A stretch of 64,000 nucleotides of DNA from Azospirillum sp. TSH100 (GCF_004923295.1 NZ_CP039634.1:2384001-2448000), one strand, 5' to 3'. Numbered from the stretch's first letter, positions 1 to 9,728 are shown. Made by a program: numbers and translations. Notes: generated from the letters alone by a model not told the origin.

Positions 1-417
1 CAGGTTCATGTTCTCGCCGACGGTGGCGATCAGGCTGGTCAGCTCGTCCTGGGCGGTGTGCGAGGTGCCCGGATAGGCGGCGGCCTTCAGGGCCTCGACG
101 TCGCCACCGGTTGCCAGGGCCAGCTCGGCAGCCTTGGCGGCGAAAGCCTGGAACTTGTCGTTGCGGGCGACGAAGTCGGTCTCGGCGTTCACCTCGACCA
201 CGGCACCCTTGGTGCCGGCGGTGGCGACGGCGACCAGACCCTCGGCGGCGATGCGGCCCGACTTCTTGGCGGCGGCGGCGAGGCCCTTCTTGCGCAGCCA
301 GTCGACGGCGCCCTCGAGGTCGCCCTGCGTCTCGTTCAGCGCCTTCTTGCAATCCATCATGCCCGCGCCGGTCTTCTCGCGCAGTTCCTTGACGAGCGAG
401 GCGGTAATCTCGGCCAT
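1..417 (-). CDS. tsf: Translation elongation factor Ts (partial, N-terminal part)
   Basis: EF-Ts is the guanine nucleotide exchange factor that recycles EF-Tu in the cytoplasm. The visible 139 residues begin [20 protein letters not shown] and contain the family hallmark [10 protein letters not shown] used to contact EF-Tu. The C-terminal coiled-coil part lies beyond the left edge of the window, so the gene is cut by the window and not broken. It follows rpsB in the same direction, as in most bacteria, but a strong terminator hairpin lies in the 149 bp between them. Its expression may therefore depend on read-through or on its own promoter. Confidence 0.97.
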   Translation of the reverse strand, partial: MAEITASLVKELREKTGAGMMDCKKALNETQGDLEGAVDWLRKKGLAAAAKKSGRIAAEGLVAVATAGTKGAVVEVNAETDFVARNDKFQAFAAKAAELALATGGDVEALKAAAYPGTSHTAQDELTSLIATVGENMNL

Positions 418-510
418 GTTGCGCCCTCTTCCTTCCAAGCGATCCGGCTGGCGGATCGGATTGAGTCACAAAGTCAAAACGGGTGGCAACCCATCAAAAA
501 GGCAGCCCAT

Positions 511-551
511 AAAAAAGGCAGCCGGGCCATAGGTCATAAGGCCCGGCTGCC
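511..551 (-). terminator. Rho-independent terminator between rpsB and tsf
   Basis: A perfect 12-bp GC-rich stem (517-528 paired with 540-551, 11-nt loop) is followed, reading the minus strand, by a run of six T (511-516). A second T-run follows at 496-500. It sits just after the rpsB stop and before tsf, so it should end or attenuate the rpsB transcript. Confidence 0.85.
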
Positions 552-566
552 CTTGAACCGTCAGGG

Positions 567-1346
567 TCAGGCCTGGGCGGTCTCGGCGGTCTCTTCCTCC
601 GGCAGCTGCTCGGCCGGGGCGTCCTCAGCGGCGCCGACGTCGATGCCGGCGGCGCTCATCTCGGCCTGCAGGCCGTCAAGCACGGCGCCGACCGTCAGGT
701 CGCAGTACAGCTCGATGGCGCGCAGCGCGTCGTCGTTGCCGGGGATCGGGAAGGCCACGCCATCCGGATCGGAGTTGCTGTCGAGGACCGCGATGACCGG
801 GATGCCCAGCTTGTTGGCTTCCTTGACCGCGATCGACTCCTTGTTGGTGTCGATGATGAAGATGACGTCCGGCAGGCCGCCCATCTCCTTGATGCCGCCC
901 AGCGCACGCTCCAGCTTGTCGCGCTCGCGGGTCAGCTCCAGGATTTCGCGCTTGGTCAGGCCCGAAGTGTCGCCACCCAGGCGCTCTTCCATCTCGCGCA
1001 GGCGCTTGATCGACTGGGAGATGGTCTTCCAGTTGGTCAGCATGCCGCCGAGCCAGCGGTGGTTGACATAGTACTGGCCACACTTGGCGGCAGCCTCGGC
1101 GATGCGCTCCTGGGCCTGGCGCTTGGTGCCGACGAACAGGACGCGACCACCGCCGGCGACGACGTCACGCACGGCCTGGAGGGCGCGGTGCAGCATCGGG
1201 ACGGTCTGCTCGAGGTCGATGACGTGCACGCCATTGCGGACGCCGAAGATGTACTGGTTCATCTTCGGGTTCCAGCGGCGGGTGTGGTGACCGAAGTGGA
1301 CACCGGCTTCCAGCAGCTGGCGCATGGTGAAGGTGGGCATGGTCAT
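567..1346 (-). CDS. rpsB: 30S ribosomal protein S2
   Basis: S2 is a small-subunit ribosomal protein, assembled late, that anchors S1. The 259-residue product contains [20 protein letters not shown] near the N-terminus, then FVGTKRQAQ and the [20 protein letters not shown] segment, all typical of S2. It has an acidic Ala/Glu-rich tail. An open frame continues 222 nt upstream, but S2 homology begins at [11 protein letters not shown] therefore chose the ATG at 1346; the ATG two codons later (1340) is equally possible. A good promoter lies about 140 nt upstream and a terminator follows the gene. Confidence 0.97.
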   Translation of the reverse strand: MTMPTFTMRQLLEAGVHFGHHTRRWNPKMNQYIFGVRNGVHVIDLEQTVPMLHRALQAVRDVVAGGGRVLFVGTKRQAQERIAEAAAKCGQYYVNHRWLGGMLTNWKTISQSIKRLREMEERLGGDTSGLTKREILELTRERDKLERALGGIKEMGGLPDVIFIIDTNKESIAVKEANKLGIPVIAVLDSNSDPDGVAFPIPGNDDALRAIELYCDLTVGAVLDGLQAEMSAAGIDVGAAEDAPAEQLPEEETAETAQA

Positions 1347-1487
1347 GTGGAAAAAATCCCTTTTTCCGGTTGCTCCGCCGCGGGCATTGTCGACAGCACA
1401 TGAAGTCCATGGCCGAAGACACCGGATCGGGCCATCGGAGTAAAGCCGAGGGTCCGCCAGCCCGCGTGAGGTTTTGACGACGGCGCT

Positions 1488-1516
1488 TACATAGCCCCGC
1501 ACGCGCATGTTGACAA
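1488..1516 (-). promoter_or_regulatory. Probable sigma-70 promoter of rpsB
   Basis: Reading the minus strand, TTGTCA (1516-1511) is separated by exactly 17 nt from TATGTA (1493-1488). Both boxes are close to the consensus. The promoter sits directly behind the aspS terminator and would give an rpsB leader of about 135 nt, long enough for ribosomal-protein autoregulation, although I do not recognise a specific leader fold. Confidence 0.6.
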
Positions 1517-1520
1517 GGAA

Positions 1521-1554
1521 AAAGGCCACCCGGACCTGCGTCCGGATGGCCTTT
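1521..1554 (-). terminator. Terminator after aspS
   Basis: The stem at 1521-1535 pairs with 1540-1554 (one mismatch, CTGC loop). It is flanked on both sides by A/T runs, so on the minus strand it ends in a T tract. It lies 34 bp past the aspS stop and just upstream of the rpsB promoter. Confidence 0.8.
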
Positions 1555-1587
1555 TCACCAATTCGCAAAACAGCGGCAGCGAGGCCG

Positions 1588-3414
1588 TTACGCCTGCGGC
1601 GCGGACGGGGCCGCGACCTTCGGCTTGGGCAGGTCGAGCTTCAGGTGCAGTTCCCGCAGGCGGGCGGTGTCGACCGGCGCCGGGGCCTGCATCAGCAGGT
1701 CTTCGGCCCGCTGGTTGAGCGGGAAGGCGATGACTTCGCGGATGTTCGGCTCATCGGCCAGGAGCATGACGATGCGGTCGATGCCAGGAGCCGAGCCGCC
1801 GTGAGGCGGGGCGCCCAGCTTGAAGGCGCTCAGCATGCCGCCGAATCGGGCTTCCAGTTCCTCCGGCGGATAGCCGGCGATCTCGAAGGCCTTGTACATC
1901 ACCTCCGGCAAATGGTTGCGGATGGCGCCGGACGACAGCTCCACGCCATTGCAGACGATGTCGTACTGGTAAGCCTTGATGTCGAGCGGGTTCATCGTCT
2001 CCAGAGCCTTCAGGCCGCCCTGGGGCATCGAGAACGGGTTGTGGCTGAAGATGACCTTGTTGGTCTCCTCATCCAGCTCGTACATCGGGAAGTCGACGAT
2101 CCAGCAGAAGCGGAAGGCGTTCTTCTCGATCAGGTCCAGTTCCTCGCCGATGCGGGTGCGGGCGAGGCCGGCCAGCTTGGCCGCCGGGCCGGGCTGGTCG
2201 CAGACGAAGAAGATCGCGTCGCCGTCTTCGAGACCGGCCAACTCACGCAGGGCGGTTTGCGCCGCCTCCGGCACGAACTTGGCGATCGGGCCCTTGCCGC
2301 CGCCGGCCTCCATGACGATGTAGCCGAGGCCGGGAGCACCGAGACCGCGGGCCCAGTCGTTCAGCTTGTCGAAGAAGCTGCGCGGACGGTCGGAGACCTT
2401 CGGGGCGCGGATGGCGCGGACGACGCCGCCCTTCTCAAGCGTCTGCTTGAAGGCGCGGAACTCCACGTCGTCGCGCTTGAACACCTCGGTCACGTCAGTG
2501 ATGACCAGCGGGTTGCGCAGGTCCGGCTTGTCGTTGCCGTACTTCAGCATCGACTCGGCGTAGGAGATGCGGCGGAACGGCAGCCCGTCGATGGCCGGCT
2601 TCGAGTCGCGGCGGAAGCCGCCGAACTCGTCGAAGATTCCGTGCAGAACCGGCTCGATGGCGGCGAAGACGTCTTCCTGGGTGACGAAGGACATCTCGAA
2701 ATCGAGCTGGTAGAACTCGCCAGGGCTGCGGTCGGCGCGGGCATCCTCGTCGCGGAAGCAGGGGGCGATCTGGAAGTAGCGGTCGAAGCCGGCGACCATC
2801 AGCAGCTGCTTGAACTGCTGCGGCGCCTGCGGCAGGGCGTAGAACTTGCCGGGATGATTGCGGCTGGGCACCAGATAGTCACGGGCACCCTCCGGCGAGG
2901 AGGCGGTGAGGATCGGCGTCTGGAATTCGGTAAAGCCCTGGTCGATCATGCGGCGGCGCGCCGAGGCGATCACGCGCGAGCGCAGCATGATGTTCTCGTG
3001 GATGCGCTCGCGGCGCAGGTCGAGGAAGCGGTAGCGCAGGCGTACGTCCTCGCCGGCATCGGTATCCTGGTTGACCTGCAGCGGGATCTGCTCCGCCTCG
3101 CCTTCGACGGTCAGCTCGGCGATCTGGAGTTCGATGCGGCCGGTGGGCAGCTTGTCGTTGATGGTCTCGGCCGTGCGCTTCACCACCTTGCCGGTGACGG
3201 TGATGACCGATTCCAGCTTCAGCCGGTTCGCGACCTCGAAGGCCGGGTTGGAGGTATCGACCACGCACTGCGTCAGGCCGTAATGGTCGCGCAGGTCGAT
3301 GAACAGCAGCTGTCCATGATCGCGCTTCCGGTTCATCCAGCCCGACAGGCGGACGGTCTCACCGGCATTTTCTTCACGAAGCTGGCCGCAGGTGTGCGTG
3401 CGGTAGGGGTGCAT
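1588..3414 (-). CDS. aspS: Aspartate--tRNA ligase
   Basis: This class II aminoacyl-tRNA synthetase charges tRNA with aspartate (possibly also tRNA-Asn in alphaproteobacteria) in the cytosol. The 608-residue length fits bacterial AspRS. The order is an N-terminal OB-fold anticodon-binding domain ([19 protein letters not shown]), then class II motif 2 ([19 protein letters not shown]), the bacterial GAD insertion, and motif 3 ([18 protein letters not shown]). The start [16 protein letters not shown] at 3414 matches the family; the upstream in-frame extension does not. The gene is divergent from rnd, with 343 bp between them. Confidence 0.97.
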   Translation of the reverse strand: MHPYRTHTCGQLREENAGETVRLSGWMNRKRDHGQLLFIDLRDHYGLTQCVVDTSNPAFEVANRLKLESVITVTGKVVKRTAETINDKLPTGRIELQIAELTVEGEAEQIPLQVNQDTDAGEDVRLRYRFLDLRRERIHENIMLRSRVIASARRRMIDQGFTEFQTPILTASSPEGARDYLVPSRNHPGKFYALPQAPQQFKQLLMVAGFDRYFQIAPCFRDEDARADRSPGEFYQLDFEMSFVTQEDVFAAIEPVLHGIFDEFGGFRRDSKPAIDGLPFRRISYAESMLKYGNDKPDLRNPLVITDVTEVFKRDDVEFRAFKQTLEKGGVVRAIRAPKVSDRPRSFFDKLNDWARGLGAPGLGYIVMEAGGGKGPIAKFVPEAAQTALRELAGLEDGDAIFFVCDQPGPAAKLAGLARTRIGEELDLIEKNAFRFCWIVDFPMYELDEETNKVIFSHNPFSMPQGGLKALETMNPLDIKAYQYDIVCNGVELSSGAIRNHLPEVMYKAFEIAGYPPEELEARFGGMLSAFKLGAPPHGGSAPGIDRIVMLLADEPNIREVIAFPLNQRAEDLLMQAPAPVDTARLRELHLKLDLPKPKVAAPSAPQA

Positions 3415-3757
3415 GGGTCGAAACACCTTGAAAAGGGCAGATTCCGGCGGAAAAAGCGGTCCGACACACCACACCGGTCGCGCGCGAAAGTCAAGCCGCG
3501 ATAGGGAGAAGCCTTCGCCCGGCCGGGCCGGGATTGAACATTTGGAACGCCATGAAACATCCGGCGCCACCCTGTTCACCTGTTCCATCCGCCGCATACC
3601 GGCCATCTTGCGGGAGTTTAACACCGTCGGGAGCGCCGGATAATGCGGACCGGGAAAATCGGGATGCCAGCTCCATCGACCAGCCCAATTTGAACGCGTG
3701 TCCGCTCCGCGCGTCGCCGGACTTTCAAGCACCCGTTCGGTCGTGTATGAAGCAACC
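3415..3757. other. Intergenic region between divergent aspS and rnd
   Basis: These 343 bp must hold the promoters of both aspS and rnd. In-frame extensions of both genes run into it but lack homology. I see no hairpin with a T tract, no repeat and no convincing small ORF. Confidence 0.4.
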
Positions 3758-4948
3758 ATGACGCTCATCACGACAACCGACGCCCTTCAGGCCTTCTGTC
3801 AGTCGCTGGCAGGGGCCGAGTACATCACGGTCGACACCGAGTTCCTGCGGGAAAAGACCTATTGGCCGCAACTGTGCCTCGTCCAGGTCGGCGGGCCCGA
3901 CGGCGCGGTCGCCATCGACCCGCTCGCCGAGGGCATCGACCTGGCGCCACTGTTCGCGCTGATGAGCGACCCGTCGGTGCTGAAGGTTTTCCACGCCGCC
4001 CGCCAGGACGTGGAGATCTTCTGGCACCTGTCCGGCCAGATCCCGCATCCGCTCTTCGACACCCAGGTCGCGGCGATGGTCTGCGGCTTCGGCGAGAGCG
4101 TCGGCTATGAGACGCTGGTCACCAAGCTGGCCGGCGCCCGCATCGACAAGTCCAGCCGCTTCACCGACTGGTCACACCGGCCGCTGACCGAGCGGCAGCT
4201 GACCTACGCCCTGTCCGACGTGATCCACCTGCGCCCGGCCTACGAGAAGCTGAAGCGCCGCCTCGCCCGGTCCGGCCGCTCGCACTGGCTGGAGGAGGAG
4301 ATGGCGATCCTGACCGATCCGGCCACATATCAGGTCGATCCGGAAAGCTCCTACCTGCGGCTGAAGGTGCGGACCAACAAGCCGCGCTTCATGGCGGTCC
4401 TGAAGGAGCTGGCGGCTTGGCGCGAGCGCGAGGCCCAGCGCCGGGACCAGCCGCGGTCGCGCATCCTGCGGGACGAGGCTCTGCTGGAAATCGCCGCCCA
4501 CGCCCCGACCACCGTCGACGACCTTGCCCGCACCCGCGGGCTCGGCCGCGGCTTTGCCGAAGGACGCCAAGGCGCCGACGTGCTGGCCGCGGTGCGGGGC
4601 GGGCTCGATCTGCCGGACAGCGCCCTGCCCCGCGTCGAACCGCGCGAAGAACCTCCGCCGGGACTCCAACCGATCGTCGAGTTGCTGCGCGTTCTGCTGA
4701 AGATGAAGTGCGACGAAAACAATGTCGCGGCGAAGCTGGTGGCGTCCTCCGCCGAGCTGGAAGCTCTGGCGGCCGATGACGGCGCAGACATTCCGGCGAT
4801 GCAGGGATGGCGGCGCGAGCTGTTCGGCAATGATGCACTTGCGTTGAAGCACGGAAAGATCGGTCTCGCGGTCATAGACCGCCGCGTCCGCATCGTTCCC
4901 GCCGGCGAACCCCGCCCGTCCGCCGACTCCACCGAATCCGAAACTTGA
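3758..4948 (+). CDS. rnd: Ribonuclease D
   Basis: RNase D is a 3'-5' exoribonuclease that trims tRNA and other stable RNA precursors. The 396-residue protein has the DEDDy exonuclease domain first. Visible motifs are Exo [14 protein letters not shown] (about residues 22-34), Exo II around [12 protein letters not shown], and Exo [12 protein letters not shown]. An HRDC nucleic-acid-binding domain follows at roughly 210-290. The ATG at 3758 gives the usual start, [14 protein letters not shown]. The transcript probably ends at the hairpins near 4995-5040. Confidence 0.95.
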   Translation: MTLITTTDALQAFCQSLAGAEYITVDTEFLREKTYWPQLCLVQVGGPDGAVAIDPLAEGIDLAPLFALMSDPSVLKVFHAARQDVEIFWHLSGQIPHPLFDTQVAAMVCGFGESVGYETLVTKLAGARIDKSSRFTDWSHRPLTERQLTYALSDVIHLRPAYEKLKRRLARSGRSHWLEEEMAILTDPATYQVDPESSYLRLKVRTNKPRFMAVLKELAAWREREAQRRDQPRSRILRDEALLEIAAHAPTTVDDLARTRGLGRGFAEGRQGADVLAAVRGGLDLPDSALPRVEPREEPPPGLQPIVELLRVLLKMKCDENNVAAKLVASSAELEALAADDGADIPAMQGWRRELFGNDALALKHGKIGLAVIDRRVRIVPAGEPRPSADSTESET

Positions 4949-4994
4949 CCTTTTCGGATGGCGTCGCTTCGATGACTAGGGTGCCTTTTGCAAC

Positions 4995-5040
4995 AGTCCG
5001 GGCGCATGTTGCACCCGGACTTAGCCTTAAGGGCTTTTTA
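4995..5040 (+). terminator. Probable terminator after rnd
   Basis: A perfect 8-bp stem (4995-5002 with 5014-5021) is followed at once by a short hairpin (5023-5026 with 5032-5035) that runs into five T residues. The second hairpin overlaps a candidate CtrA box, so the site may have more than one role. Confidence 0.55.
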
Positions 5041-5041
5041 A
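5027..5041 (+). promoter_or_regulatory. Candidate CtrA binding site upstream of the degenerate EAL gene
   Basis: The sequence reads TTAA-N7-TTAA with exact 7-nt spacing, which is the core of the alphaproteobacterial CtrA site. It lies about 190 bp before the ATG at 5234. Part of it coincides with the T-rich end of the rnd terminator, so chance is a real alternative. Confidence 0.35.
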
Positions 5042-5233
5042 AGAAAGTTACGGTTAAGATCGGTTAGATTCCGCAGCATCGGATGGATCGAGCGCGCCCG
5101 GCCGGTCTGCCAGCCGGAAAAATGCTGCCCGGCCACGGATGCCGGAATGCAGGGTTAAAGGCCGCCGAACAACGAGCGGCCGATCATACGGGTGGTTGGC
5201 AGGCGCGACGCTTGTTGTGGGAGTGAGCAAGGT

Positions 5234-6520
5234 ATGAGCAGGTTTGGCGGCAGACCACCCATTGGACGGGACCGTGTCCGGCTTTCCACCACGGAAAAGC
5301 AGGCCGCCGTTGCCGCCGCCAAGGACCAGAAGCCGGAATTCGACAACGACAAGCTTTTGAACCTGCTGCGGTCGGCCAAGAACGAACTGCAGGGCATGCG
5401 GCTGATCCACATGCACCTGTCGCTTTTGAAGGACCGCGATCCGACCAGCCAGATGATGGTGCGATCCATCATCCAGGAACTGGCCAGCAAAGCCTCCTAC
5501 CTTCAGTCCTTCAACATCTCCAACGGCGACGTCATCATCCTCTACAAGGGGCTGAAGCTGACCGGCGTTACCGACGTCTGTCAGACGGTGGAGCAGGTCT
5601 TCCTGTCGAAGACGACGCTGACGGGGCCGAACCCCTACAAGGAATACTCGCTCTATTCGATCATGGAATTGGCGTTGAACTTCATCAACGTCATCCGTTT
5701 CATAGAAGAGTTGCAGGCAAGCGAGACCGGCAGCCACGTCACCGAAACAAAGCCGCCGATCACACTGGAAGAACTCGGCAAGCTCGAACGCTCCATGCAG
5801 ATGTTCGATCTGTCCCCCTTTCTGTTCAACCAGGGTATCGCCAATATTGGCACTGGCGACGCGGAGATGGAGTATTTCGAACTCTACATCTCCATCAAGC
5901 TGCTGCAGGAGCGGCTTTGCCCTGATTACGACATCACCGCCAACAAGTGGCTGTTCAACTACTTCACCGCCAATCTCGACCAGTCGGTTCTGCGGGCCTT
6001 GAACCACGGGCTGAGCTTCATGCGCGGGCGGCGGATTGGCATCAACATCAACCTGTCCACCGTGATCTCGACCGGCTTCGTGAAGTTCGACGAGCGGCTG
6101 CCGATCGATTTCCGCGGGCAGGTGGTGCTTGAAGTCTCGAAGGGCGACCTGATCGAAAACCTGTCGCTGTTCAACGAGGTGGTGGAGTTCGCGCAGGACC
6201 GCCGGTACCAGATCGCGGTCGATGGGCTGAATCCGTTCTGGGTGACGAATTTCGACCTGGAATATCTGAACGCGGATTACGCCAAGATCTTCTGGTCGAA
6301 CGACATGCTGGAGATGGACCCGTCGTTCGAGAAGTATTTCCGCGACCGCATCGCCGAACAGGACCGCTGCAAGTTCATCCTGGCCCGCTGCGACAGCGTG
6401 ACCAGTCTCGTCTACGCCCATAAGATGGGGATCAATCTGGTCCAGGGCCGCGCGGTCGACAACATCATGCGCAAGGGCGTCAGCGTCCGCGAGGCCATCG
6501 CGCACGCCAAGGTCGATTGA
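5234..6520 (+). CDS. Degenerate EAL-domain protein, probably no phosphodiesterase activity
   Basis: The 428-residue soluble protein has no signal peptide or membrane segment. Residues 1-230 match no family I recognise and are predicted mostly helical. Residues about 255-425 follow the layout of an EAL (c-di-GMP phosphodiesterase) domain: ININLSTVIS, then VVLEVSKGDLIENLSL, then IAVDGLNPF, then AKIFWSND. The EAL signature itself is absent, and the usual DDFG metal-binding loop reads VDGLN. It is therefore likely to be a catalytically dead sensor, scaffold or partner. ATG 5234 follows a GAGCAAGG-like ribosome site. It ends three bases before the converging SDR gene. Confidence 0.75.
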   Translation: MSRFGGRPPIGRDRVRLSTTEKQAAVAAAKDQKPEFDNDKLLNLLRSAKNELQGMRLIHMHLSLLKDRDPTSQMMVRSIIQELASKASYLQSFNISNGDVIILYKGLKLTGVTDVCQTVEQVFLSKTTLTGPNPYKEYSLYSIMELALNFINVIRFIEELQASETGSHVTETKPPITLEELGKLERSMQMFDLSPFLFNQGIANIGTGDAEMEYFELYISIKLLQERLCPDYDITANKWLFNYFTANLDQSVLRALNHGLSFMRGRRIGININLSTVISTGFVKFDERLPIDFRGQVVLEVSKGDLIENLSLFNEVVEFAQDRRYQIAVDGLNPFWVTNFDLEYLNADYAKIFWSNDMLEMDPSFEKYFRDRIAEQDRCKFILARCDSVTSLVYAHKMGINLVQGRAVDNIMRKGVSVREAIAHAKVD

Positions 6521-6523
6521 AGG

Positions 6524-7285
6524 CTAAGGCTTGCGCGGCGCCTGCCGCAGCAGGCCATCGGTCCAGGCTGGAGGAAGCAGGGCCAGCAGCCAGACGGCGG
6601 CCATCATCGGCCAGGGGAAGGCGATTCGCGCGGCATTGCGCTCCAGTCCACGGCGGATGACGCGGGCCGCGGCAGGGGTTTCCATCAGAAACGGCATGGG
6701 GAAGCGGTTGACCGCCGTCATCCGGCTCTTGACGAAGCCGGGGCAGATCACCGAGACACCGATCCCCTCGCCGGCCAGATCGCCGCGCAACGCCTCGCCA
6801 TAGACCCGGACCATCGCCTTGCTGGCGCAATAGGCCGGCGCGCCGGGAAGGCCGCGGAAGCCGGCCAGCGAGGCCATGATGGCGATCTGTCCGCGCCGCC
6901 GCGCCCGCATTGCCGGAAGCAGCGGATGGATGCTGTTGAGAACGCCGTCGATGTTCACCGCGAGGATGCGGCGGGCCTGTTCCTCCGACTCAAAGCCGTC
7001 GCCGGTACCGGCGGACATGCCGGCATTGGCGATCAGCAGATCGACCGGCGTCGCGGCTTCTATCTGCGCGAGCCACTCCGCCATCGCCGCACGGTCGGCC
7101 ACGTCGATCACCGCCGTCTCGACCCCGGCGCCGGCGGTGCGGCAGCGCTGCGCCACCGCCTCCAGCCTCGCGGAGTCGCGACCGGTCAAAGCGAGCGCCA
7201 TTCCGGGCGCGGCATAGAGCATGGCCAGAGCCTCGCCGATGCCGCTGGAGGCGCCGGTGATGACGATGGAACACGGTTGTTTCAT
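6524..7285 (-). CDS. SDR-family NAD(P)-dependent oxidoreductase
   Basis: This 253-residue classical short-chain dehydrogenase/reductase has the cofactor glycine motif TGASSGIG (about residues 10-17), the NAG motif (LLIANAGMS), the catalytic Ser region (IAIMASLAGFRG) and the YCASK catalytic Tyr/Lys pair. The substrate cannot be read from the sequence. A hydrophobic C-terminal stretch (PWPMMAAVWLLALLPPAW) suggests membrane association, as in some lipid-acting SDRs. The start at 7285 (MKQPCSIVITGASSG) follows a GGGACC ribosome site. An in-frame ATG at 7315 is less likely. Confidence 0.88.
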   Translation of the reverse strand: MKQPCSIVITGASSGIGEALAMLYAAPGMALALTGRDSARLEAVAQRCRTAGAGVETAVIDVADRAAMAEWLAQIEAATPVDLLIANAGMSAGTGDGFESEEQARRILAVNIDGVLNSIHPLLPAMRARRRGQIAIMASLAGFRGLPGAPAYCASKAMVRVYGEALRGDLAGEGIGVSVICPGFVKSRMTAVNRFPMPFLMETPAAARVIRRGLERNAARIAFPWPMMAAVWLLALLPPAWTDGLLRQAPRKP

Positions 7286-7397
7286 GAGGGTCCCGCCCTG
7301 TCCGTCGACCGCCATATGGCGCCGAAGCTTGTTGTGGGGTGAGGTCGCGTTTATAAGCACGACATCAATCGACACCGATTTTCAAAAGAGGCCGCCT

Positions 7398-8294
7398 TTG
7401 CCAGCCCATCGCCCCGTCATTGCCAGCATGACCGGTTTCGCACGCGTCGACGGGCATGGTGACGGCTATTCCTGGACCTTCGAGGCCAAGAGCGTCAATG
7501 GCCGCAGCCTGGATCTGCGTTGCCGCCTGCCGTCCGGCTTCGACAGCGTCGAGGCGGCGGCCCGCGCCGATGTGCCGAAGCGGCTGGCCCGCGGCAATGT
7601 CAATCTCACGCTGACCGTGAACCGGGCGCAGGCGGTTTCCCAGCTGCGCATCAACCGCGAGCTTCTGGCCCAGGTGCTGGAAATCGCGCGCGAGATCGAA
7701 GGCGCCGGCGCTGCTGCACCGAGGCTGGATTCGCTGCTGGCGGTCCGCGGCATCATCGAGCCGGTGGAAGAGGACGAGACCGAGGCGCGTGAGCGCGTCG
7801 AATCGGCGTTGAAGGGTGATCTAGCCAAACTGATCGACCAGCTCGTCGTCAACCGGCTGGCGGAGGGTGCCCGCATCGCCGAGGTGCTGAACGGCCATCT
7901 CGACGAGATTGCCCGGCTGGTTGAGGCGGCTTCGGCCTGTGCTTCCACCCAGCCGGAGGCGTTGCGCGAGAAGCTGCGCGCCCAGGTCGCCGCGATCCTC
8001 GGTTCCTTCCCTGCCTTGTCGGAAGAGCGGCTGGCCCAGGAGGCGGCGATCCTGATCGGCAAGGCCGATGTCCGCGAAGAGCTGGACCGCCTGCGCGCCC
8101 ACATCCAGGCGGCGCGCGACATGATGGCGGAGGGCGGGGCGATCGGCCGCCGCTTCGACTTCCTGTGCCAGGAGTTCAACCGCGAGGCCAATACGCTCTG
8201 CTCCAAATCCGCGGACGTCGAGTTGACCCGCATCGGCCTGTCGCTGAAAGCCTCGATCGAGCAGCTGCGCGAGCAGGTCCAGAACATCGAATAA
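7398..8294 (+). CDS. YicC family endoribonuclease
   Basis: YicC proteins are conserved bacterial RNases; the E. coli member acts on small RNAs. The product has the N-terminal SMTGFARVDG motif, NVNLTLTV, and the strongly conserved C-terminal half with IGRRFDFLCQEFNREANT. I chose the TTG at 7398 because an AGAGG ribosome site stands 6 nt before it and because family members have several residues before MTGFAR. The ATG at 7428 is the alternative (288 aa). It lies 39 bp upstream of gmk (measured from ATG 8334), the standard yicC-gmk pairing in alphaproteobacteria. Confidence 0.92.
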   Translation: MPAHRPVIASMTGFARVDGHGDGYSWTFEAKSVNGRSLDLRCRLPSGFDSVEAAARADVPKRLARGNVNLTLTVNRAQAVSQLRINRELLAQVLEIAREIEGAGAAAPRLDSLLAVRGIIEPVEEDETEARERVESALKGDLAKLIDQLVVNRLAEGARIAEVLNGHLDEIARLVEAASACASTQPEALREKLRAQVAAILGSFPALSEERLAQEAAILIGKADVREELDRLRAHIQAARDMMAEGGAIGRRFDFLCQEFNREANTLCSKSADVELTRIGLSLKASIEQLREQVQNIE

Positions 8295-8333
8295 CGACCG
8301 TTACCCAATGACCGGCAATTGCGAGTGACCGCC

Positions 8334-8981
8334 ATGGCTGCGACCAACACCTCCCTGATCCACCGGCGCGGCCTGATGCTGGTGCTGTCCTCCCCGTCGG
8401 GCGCCGGCAAGACCACCATCGCCCGCGGACTGCTGGAGCGCGATTCCGGCATCACCATGTCGGTGTCGGTGACCACGCGGGCGATGCGCCCCGGCGAGGT
8501 CGAAGGGCTGGATTATTATTTCATCGATCAGCAGCGTTTCGACCGCATGGCGGAGACCGGTGACCTGCTGGAACATGCCCGCGTCTTCGGCAACTGCTAT
8601 GGCACGCCGCGGGTGGCCGTTGAGGACGCTCTCGGTGCCGGCCGCGACGTGCTGTTCGCCATCGACTGGCAGGGCGCCCAGCAGCTGGCGCAGAACGCCC
8701 GCGACGATCTGGTCAGCGTCTTCGTCCTGCCGCCGTCGGTCAGCGAACTGGAACGCCGTCTGCGCGGTCGCGGCCAGGATTCGGAGGAAGTCATCGCCAA
8801 CCGCATGGCGAAGGCGTCCAACGAGATCAGCCATTGGCCGGAATATGATTACGTCATCGTCAACAGCGACGTCGACGACAGCATCGCAGCGGTCGAGTCG
8901 ATCCTGCATGCGGAACGGCTGCGCCGTCGCCGTCAGGTCGGCCTTCCCGAGTTCGTGCGCAGCATCCAGGACACGCTGTAA
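8334..8981 (+). CDS. gmk: Guanylate kinase
   Basis: It phosphorylates GMP (and dGMP) to the diphosphate with ATP, an essential purine salvage and synthesis step. The 215-residue protein has the P-loop SSPSGAGKTTIARGLLE and the GMP-binding segments SVTTRAMRPGEVEGLDYYFI and YGTPRVAVEDAL. The lid segment ELERRLRGRGQDSEEVIANR is also present. ATG 8334 was chosen over in-frame TTG 8319 and GTG 8325, which add no conserved residues. It is co-directional with yicC and converges on the DUF6065-like gene. Confidence 0.96.
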   Translation: MAATNTSLIHRRGLMLVLSSPSGAGKTTIARGLLERDSGITMSVSVTTRAMRPGEVEGLDYYFIDQQRFDRMAETGDLLEHARVFGNCYGTPRVAVEDALGAGRDVLFAIDWQGAQQLAQNARDDLVSVFVLPPSVSELERRLRGRGQDSEEVIANRMAKASNEISHWPEYDYVIVNSDVDDSIAAVESILHAERLRRRRQVGLPEFVRSIQDTL

Positions 8982-8996
8982 CCACTCCCCGGATCG

Positions 8997-9728
8997 CTAT
9001 TTGTTCGGAAACGGCTTCGCCCGCACCTTGATTTCGTGGTCGGGCGGGCCGTCTCCACCGTCCGGCTGCTTGCCGCGATAATAGCCCTTCTGCCAGCGTT
9101 CCTGTGCCGCTGTGCTGCCGGGCGTCTGAAGATCGCTGTTGAACTGGCTGCGCGAGGTCGCCCAGGCGCGGTACTGCGCCGCCGTCTCCGGATCGCTGTC
9201 GAGGTCGCGGATTTCCGGCGTCAGGCTTTCCACCAGTCCGCGCTGGATCGGCATCAGATGGGCGAAGGGCTCCCCCTTCTCCCAGGTCACAGGCCTGCCG
9301 GCTGCCGTGAACTTCCAATTCATGGTGAAGGGATAGGGCGACCAGTCGGTCTCGATGATCCCTGACAGACCCATGATGCCGTGCTTGGGGTGGTTCAGCG
9401 GGCCGGTTACCATCAGGTTGACACCGGGCGGTGTGCGGAACAGCGCCGCGACATGGAAAGTCAGCACGCCGCTGCCGAAATGGCTTGCCGGCGACAGCGG
9501 ATGCAACTCATCGGCCGTGACGGTAATGGCCTCCACCCCGGTGCTGCCGTCCCACACCGCCGTGACCCGCACCGGAGAGCAGACCTCCCACCCATGCATG
9601 CTGGCAATGTTCAGTGGCAGGCAGCGGTAGCCATACTGCTCCGGCAGCGCATCGATCCAGTCGCGGGTCGGGCGGGCCGGGCGGATATCGGGCATCACAC
9701 CCGAGAGCGGGTAAGCGATCAGCGTCAT
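8997..9728 (-). CDS. DUF6065-like conserved protein
   Basis: The 243-residue protein starts MTLIAYPLSGVMPDIRPARP. It is rich in aromatic and proline residues and has no signal peptide or membrane segment. Features such as YRCLPLNIASMHGWEV, FRTPPGVNLMVTGPLNHPK and an Asp/Pro-rich tail resemble what I recall of DUF6065, whose function is unknown. Several members occur near methyltransferase or sugar-related genes, but nothing here shows that link. It stands alone between gmk and a chemoreceptor gene. Confidence 0.7.
   Translation of the reverse strand: MTLIAYPLSGVMPDIRPARPTRDWIDALPEQYGYRCLPLNIASMHGWEVCSPVRVTAVWDGSTGVEAITVTADELHPLSPASHFGSGVLTFHVAALFRTPPGVNLMVTGPLNHPKHGIMGLSGIIETDWSPYPFTMNWKFTAAGRPVTWEKGEPFAHLMPIQRGLVESLTPEIRDLDSDPETAAQYRAWATSRSQFNSDLQTPGSTAAQERWQKGYYRGKQPDGGDGPPDHEIKVRAKPFPNK

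Noticed and set aside
1507-3504. 665-codon open frame antisense to aspS
   Set aside because: The minus strand encodes a complete, well conserved AspRS. The plus frame is a high-GC shadow with repetitive acidic/basic composition and no domain.
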